From: Candidatus Azambacteria bacterium RIFCSPLOWO2_01_FULL_44_84 | GTDB lineage: Bacteria > Patescibacteriota > Minisyncoccia > UBA10092 | Direction: 5' to 3' | Length of the DNA: 35,267 bases | Assembly: GCA_001774075.1 (NCBI GenBank) | Contig: MEYR01000030.1 | Span: 1-35,267, forward strand | Part shown: positions 32,615-35,267 of the stretch, one piece after another | How the letters are laid out: each line of letters opens with the position of its first letter | Numbering within the stretch: position 1 is the first letter of the stretch | The notes under the pieces: model-generated | What the model was told of the DNA's origin: nothing | The model's input: only the letters and a program-made list of their open reading frames with translations | Databases searched by the model: none | Position numbers and translations under genes: made by a program

Positions 32615-33313
32615 TTATCTTTCCACGACCTCAATCCTGATACTTTTTATTAACACATCTTCTGTCGGCGTCGATTTCTCTCCCATAGGATTTGTAGTAA
32701 CAGGAGTGGCAGCGATTTTATCAAGCGTATCAAGGCCCTCAATAACTTTTCCAAAAATCACATAATTTTTCTGGAGCGGAAGAGTTTTAGTCATAATAAA
32801 AAACTGGCTGCCGTTGGTGTTGGGACCGGAATTCGCCATGGCAATCGTACCGCGTTCGTAATCGCGCGTAATTGGCTCGTCATTGAATTTATAACCCGGT
32901 CCGCCGGCGCCGCAGCGTCCTGAGCTTGTCGAAGGATTACATTCCGGATCGCCGCCCTGGATCATAAAGTCCTTGATAATGCGATGAAATCTGGTGCCAT
33001 TATAAAAATCTTGGCGCGCCAAAAACACGAAGTTATTAACGGTAATTGGATTCTCTTTGGCAAAAAGCTGCACGGTCATTTTCCCGGCAGTCGTGTCAAT
33101 CACGGCCGTAAAAAATTGAGTGGCGTCAATCGCTATTTTAGGCGGTTCTGACCACTGCATAATTTTCTCCTGTCCCGCCGGTGGCGGATTAAAGCCGGCG
33201 GGCCCTCCTTCCGGACGGGCAGGCGTGTTTGTTTTATTTTGATAATAATAAGCGCCGTAACCCAAGCCGGCTAAAATTAAAACTAATAATACGTATTTTA
33301 TTGCTGTTCCCAT
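32615..33313 (-). CDS. Membrane-anchored cyclophilin-type peptidyl-prolyl isomerase
   Basis: FHRIIKDFMIQGGDP...GGPGYKFNDE...GTIAMANSGPNTNGSQFFIMTK...YVIFGKVIEGLDTLDKIA; start MGTAIKYV at 33313 preferred. Confidence 0.93.
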   Translation of the reverse strand: MGTAIKYVLLVLILAGLGYGAYYYQNKTNTPARPEGGPAGFNPPPAGQEKIMQWSEPPKIAIDATQFFTAVIDTTAGKMTVQLFAKENPITVNNFVFLARQDFYNGTRFHRIIKDFMIQGGDPECNPSTSSGRCGAGGPGYKFNDEPITRDYERGTIAMANSGPNTNGSQFFIMTKTLPLQKNYVIFGKVIEGLDTLDKIAATPVTTNPMGEKSTPTEDVLIKSIRIEVVER

Positions 33314-33350
33314 AATAGAACATATTTTAACATAGATTTTAAAATAATAA

Positions 33351-33380
33351 ATCCCCGCGCTCATGCGTGAGCGCGGGGAT
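33351..33380 (-). terminator. Terminator of the M16 peptidase gene
   Basis: atccccgcgctca-tgcg-tgagcgcggggat, 13-bp perfect stem. Confidence 0.85.
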
Positions 33381-34690
33381 TAAAGACAATCAAAACCAAG
33401 ACACATCGACTCTCCCAGATCGAGCTGCTGTGTCGGAAATAAATCGTTCGGGGCCATATACGCGAAAGTGAACGCCGCGTGAGGATTATAAAGCAGATAC
33501 TGATCAACCACGGCTTCCACCTCGCCAATGGAAATACTCTGGATTTCTTTGATTATCTCGCTGTAATCGCGGCCATTGCCGTAAAGACCGATAATCGAAG
33601 CAGAGCCGACCAACACCTTGAGCGGGTTATCGTATTGGAGCGCCAGCCCGCCGGTCATCCGCTTCTTGGATTTTTCAAGCAAAACGGCATCGTCTTTGGC
33701 GCTTCTGATGACTTTGAATATCTTCTCTACCGCTTCTTTATAGCGCCTGGGGTCCGTCCCCACATACGCCACAAAGACGCTAATATCGCTGAAAAGCGCG
33801 TGATCCGCCCAAATTTCGTAGCACAGGCCCGACTTTTCGCGGACCTCGACAAAAAGCGGAAAAGAAGCGCCGCCGCCTATCATGGCTTCAAAAACTCCAA
33901 GAGCTCTGGCTTCGCGGCAAGCGCCCTTTACTGTCGGCGCAAGCATGGCGATATGGACCTGTTCCAAATCCCTGTTTTCAAAGCTGAAATTATTGCGGCC
34001 TCCAATCTTCGTAATGATTTCGCGGTCGTTGGGCGGCCCGTCGGGCAGATCGGCAAAATATTTTCGGATAAGATCAATGACCTGATTAACGCTATCAATT
34101 CTTCCAACAATGATAAAATCAAAATTATTGCGGTTGTAATAATGGGAGTAGAAACTCTGGAAATGCCTTCTCTCAAACTTTGCCACCGCTTTTTCGGTGC
34201 CGAGCGTTGGCCTGCCCAAAGGATGTCTGCCGTACGTCAGGCTTTTCGCCCATTCAAGAAGATGCTCCTGAGCATTGTCCCGCGTCATGCGGATTTCCTG
34301 AATGACGTTTTGCATCTCCGGTTTGATTCTGTCTTCGCCAAACGTGGAATGAAGCAGCAACTGGGAAAGCGTGTAAATTGCCCTTTCTATTTCCAAAAAC
34401 GGCACCTGATTGTAAAACAGCGTGCTTTCGCCTGACGTTGCCGCGTCCAACCCGCCGCCGACGTCTTCAATATAAGCCGATGAAGACTGGCTATCGGGAA
34501 AATCTCTTGTCCCTTGGAAAATCATGTGCTCAAGCGCGTGGGCTAGTCCGGCTTCTTCCGGCCAGCGCTCATCGCGCGTCCCGGCGCGAACCAAAACTCC
34601 GCAGGCGACGCTATTGGCAGCCGGCATATCCAAAATGTGAACGAGCAAGCCTAGATCGCTTATCAAAACCTTTTGCCACCGCGCGTCCAT
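33380..34690 (-). CDS. M16-family (pitrilysin/insulinase-like) zinc peptidase
   Basis: VLVRAGTRDERWPEEAGLAHALEHMIFQGTRDF (HxxEH) ...; GGAGG SD before ATG at 34690 (track start 34717). Confidence 0.93.
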   Translation of the reverse strand: MDARWQKVLISDLGLLVHILDMPAANSVACGVLVRAGTRDERWPEEAGLAHALEHMIFQGTRDFPDSQSSSAYIEDVGGGLDAATSGESTLFYNQVPFLEIERAIYTLSQLLLHSTFGEDRIKPEMQNVIQEIRMTRDNAQEHLLEWAKSLTYGRHPLGRPTLGTEKAVAKFERRHFQSFYSHYYNRNNFDFIIVGRIDSVNQVIDLIRKYFADLPDGPPNDREIITKIGGRNNFSFENRDLEQVHIAMLAPTVKGACREARALGVFEAMIGGGASFPLFVEVREKSGLCYEIWADHALFSDISVFVAYVGTDPRRYKEAVEKIFKVIRSAKDDAVLLEKSKKRMTGGLALQYDNPLKVLVGSASIIGLYGNGRDYSEIIKEIQSISIGEVEAVVDQYLLYNPHAAFTFAYMAPNDLFPTQQLDLGESMCLGFDCL

Positions 34691-34750
34691 TTTTGGCCTC
34701 CATATGTTAAAGAGCAATATTTACTAATGCAATAACACATATGAGTTCTA

Positions 34751-34787
34751 AAATACAAACGCCGCTCGTTGAGCGGCGTTTGTATTT
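34751..34787. terminator. Strong terminator between PD-(D/E)XK gene and M16 gene
   Basis: aaatacaaacgccgctc-gtt-gagcggcgtttgtattt, 17-bp perfect stem. Confidence 0.9.
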
Positions 34788-34796
34788 TATTCCGTA

Positions 34797-35267
34797 TTAA
34801 TTTTCTACTTCCCCGGCGGCATTTCTATATTTGCAAAAATCGCAGTCATCTCCGGAATCCGGAATATTCTCGCCGTTCAGGCATTCATGGAGATCTTTAA
34901 TAACTCCGGGAATCCAGGAATCGTCGCCTTTGTAAGGAATAACTTTAATGTCAAACTCCAATTTTGCGTCAAACGCCGCTTTGTCGGTGCTGCCGTTGCA
35001 ATAAACAAAATAGCCGGTGGACGAAACCTTGTAATCATTCTGCCTGAAGAGCCACTGGTAAATTTCCATCTGGCGCTTGTAGCCGATTTGCCATTCGGCG
35101 TCCAGACTAACCTCTCCGTCTTTGGAAGTGCTTTTATAATCAACGACGATAAATTCGCCTTTCTGGTTCACCCAGACATCGTCCACGCCTCCGGTAATTA
35201 TTAAATTAGTTTTTTTATCAAAGTAAGTAATGCCCGCGCCTATGGAATCGCGCCAGGCGTCAATTTG
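34797..35267 (-). CDS. PD-(D/E)XK nuclease-like protein (RecB/Cas4-type fold), 5' end beyond window
   Basis: Frame stays open to the edge: QIDAWRDSIGAGITYFDKKTNLIITGGVDDVWVNQKGEFIVVDYKSTSKDG...; GGVDD...VVDYKS motif and C-terminal CDFCKYR. Confidence 0.8.
   Translation of the reverse strand, partial: QIDAWRDSIGAGITYFDKKTNLIITGGVDDVWVNQKGEFIVVDYKSTSKDGEVSLDAEWQIGYKRQMEIYQWLFRQNDYKVSSTGYFVYCNGSTDKAAFDAKLEFDIKVIPYKGDDSWIPGVIKDLHECLNGENIPDSGDDCDFCKYRNAAGEVEN

Noticed and set aside
33479-34435. Long 318-aa plus-strand ORF
   Set aside because: Antisense to the M16 peptidase gene with recognisable HxxEH motif; spurious shadow ORF. The same applies to 3291-3854, 11268-11822, 18218-18784, 18923-19579 and similar antisense ORFs.
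1-35267. tRNA/rRNA genes, full transposase genes or prophage
   Set aside because: No cloverleaf with GGTTCRANTCC-type T arm, rRNA signature or transposase catalytic ORF recognised by reading; the MITE-like elements are inferred from ends only.

Overview
The window looks like a chromosomal segment from a small-genome Patescibacteria/CPR (Parcubacteria-like) bacterium. That taxonomic reading is inferred from gene content and protein style; no search was run. The core is conserved housekeeping: rseP (cut by the left edge), frr, holB-like, mreB, murA, the ribosomal block infA-rpmJ-rpsM-rpsK-rpsD-rpoA-rplQ-rplM-rpsI (minus strand), alaS, mnmA, class II RNR nrdJ, efp, secD/secF, a cyclophilin, an M16 peptidase and a PD-(D/E)XK nuclease (cut by the right edge). 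Two short genes absent from the ORF track were recovered: rpmJ (L36) and a 53-aa DnaJ-zinc-finger-like protein. The most unusual signal is an unusually dense population of palindromic repeats of several families. (i) AT-rich palindromes fill many intergenic gaps. They include a 104-bp element present twice with one mismatch, abutting the rpsK and rpmJ start codons, and a 64-bp element present twice. (ii) The same sequence styles, plus short GC-rich hairpins, sit inside ORFs without breaking the frame (mnmA twice, alaS, mpg, a small ORF, a 633-aa membrane protein, a TraD-like ATPase, a cyclophilin and others). This resembles the Rickettsia palindromic elements. Other points of interest: a SEC-C motif in the -1 frame exactly at the stop of a small ORF, inside a small accessory cassette bounded by near-direct repeats; a sigma-region-4 + C-terminal (HARE-like) winged-helix protein without region 2; a TraD/HerA-like ATPase with a CxxC-x17-CxxC zinc motif paired with a large membrane protein; and an Arg-tip EF-P. 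No CRISPR array, rRNA, tRNA or complete transposase gene was seen.
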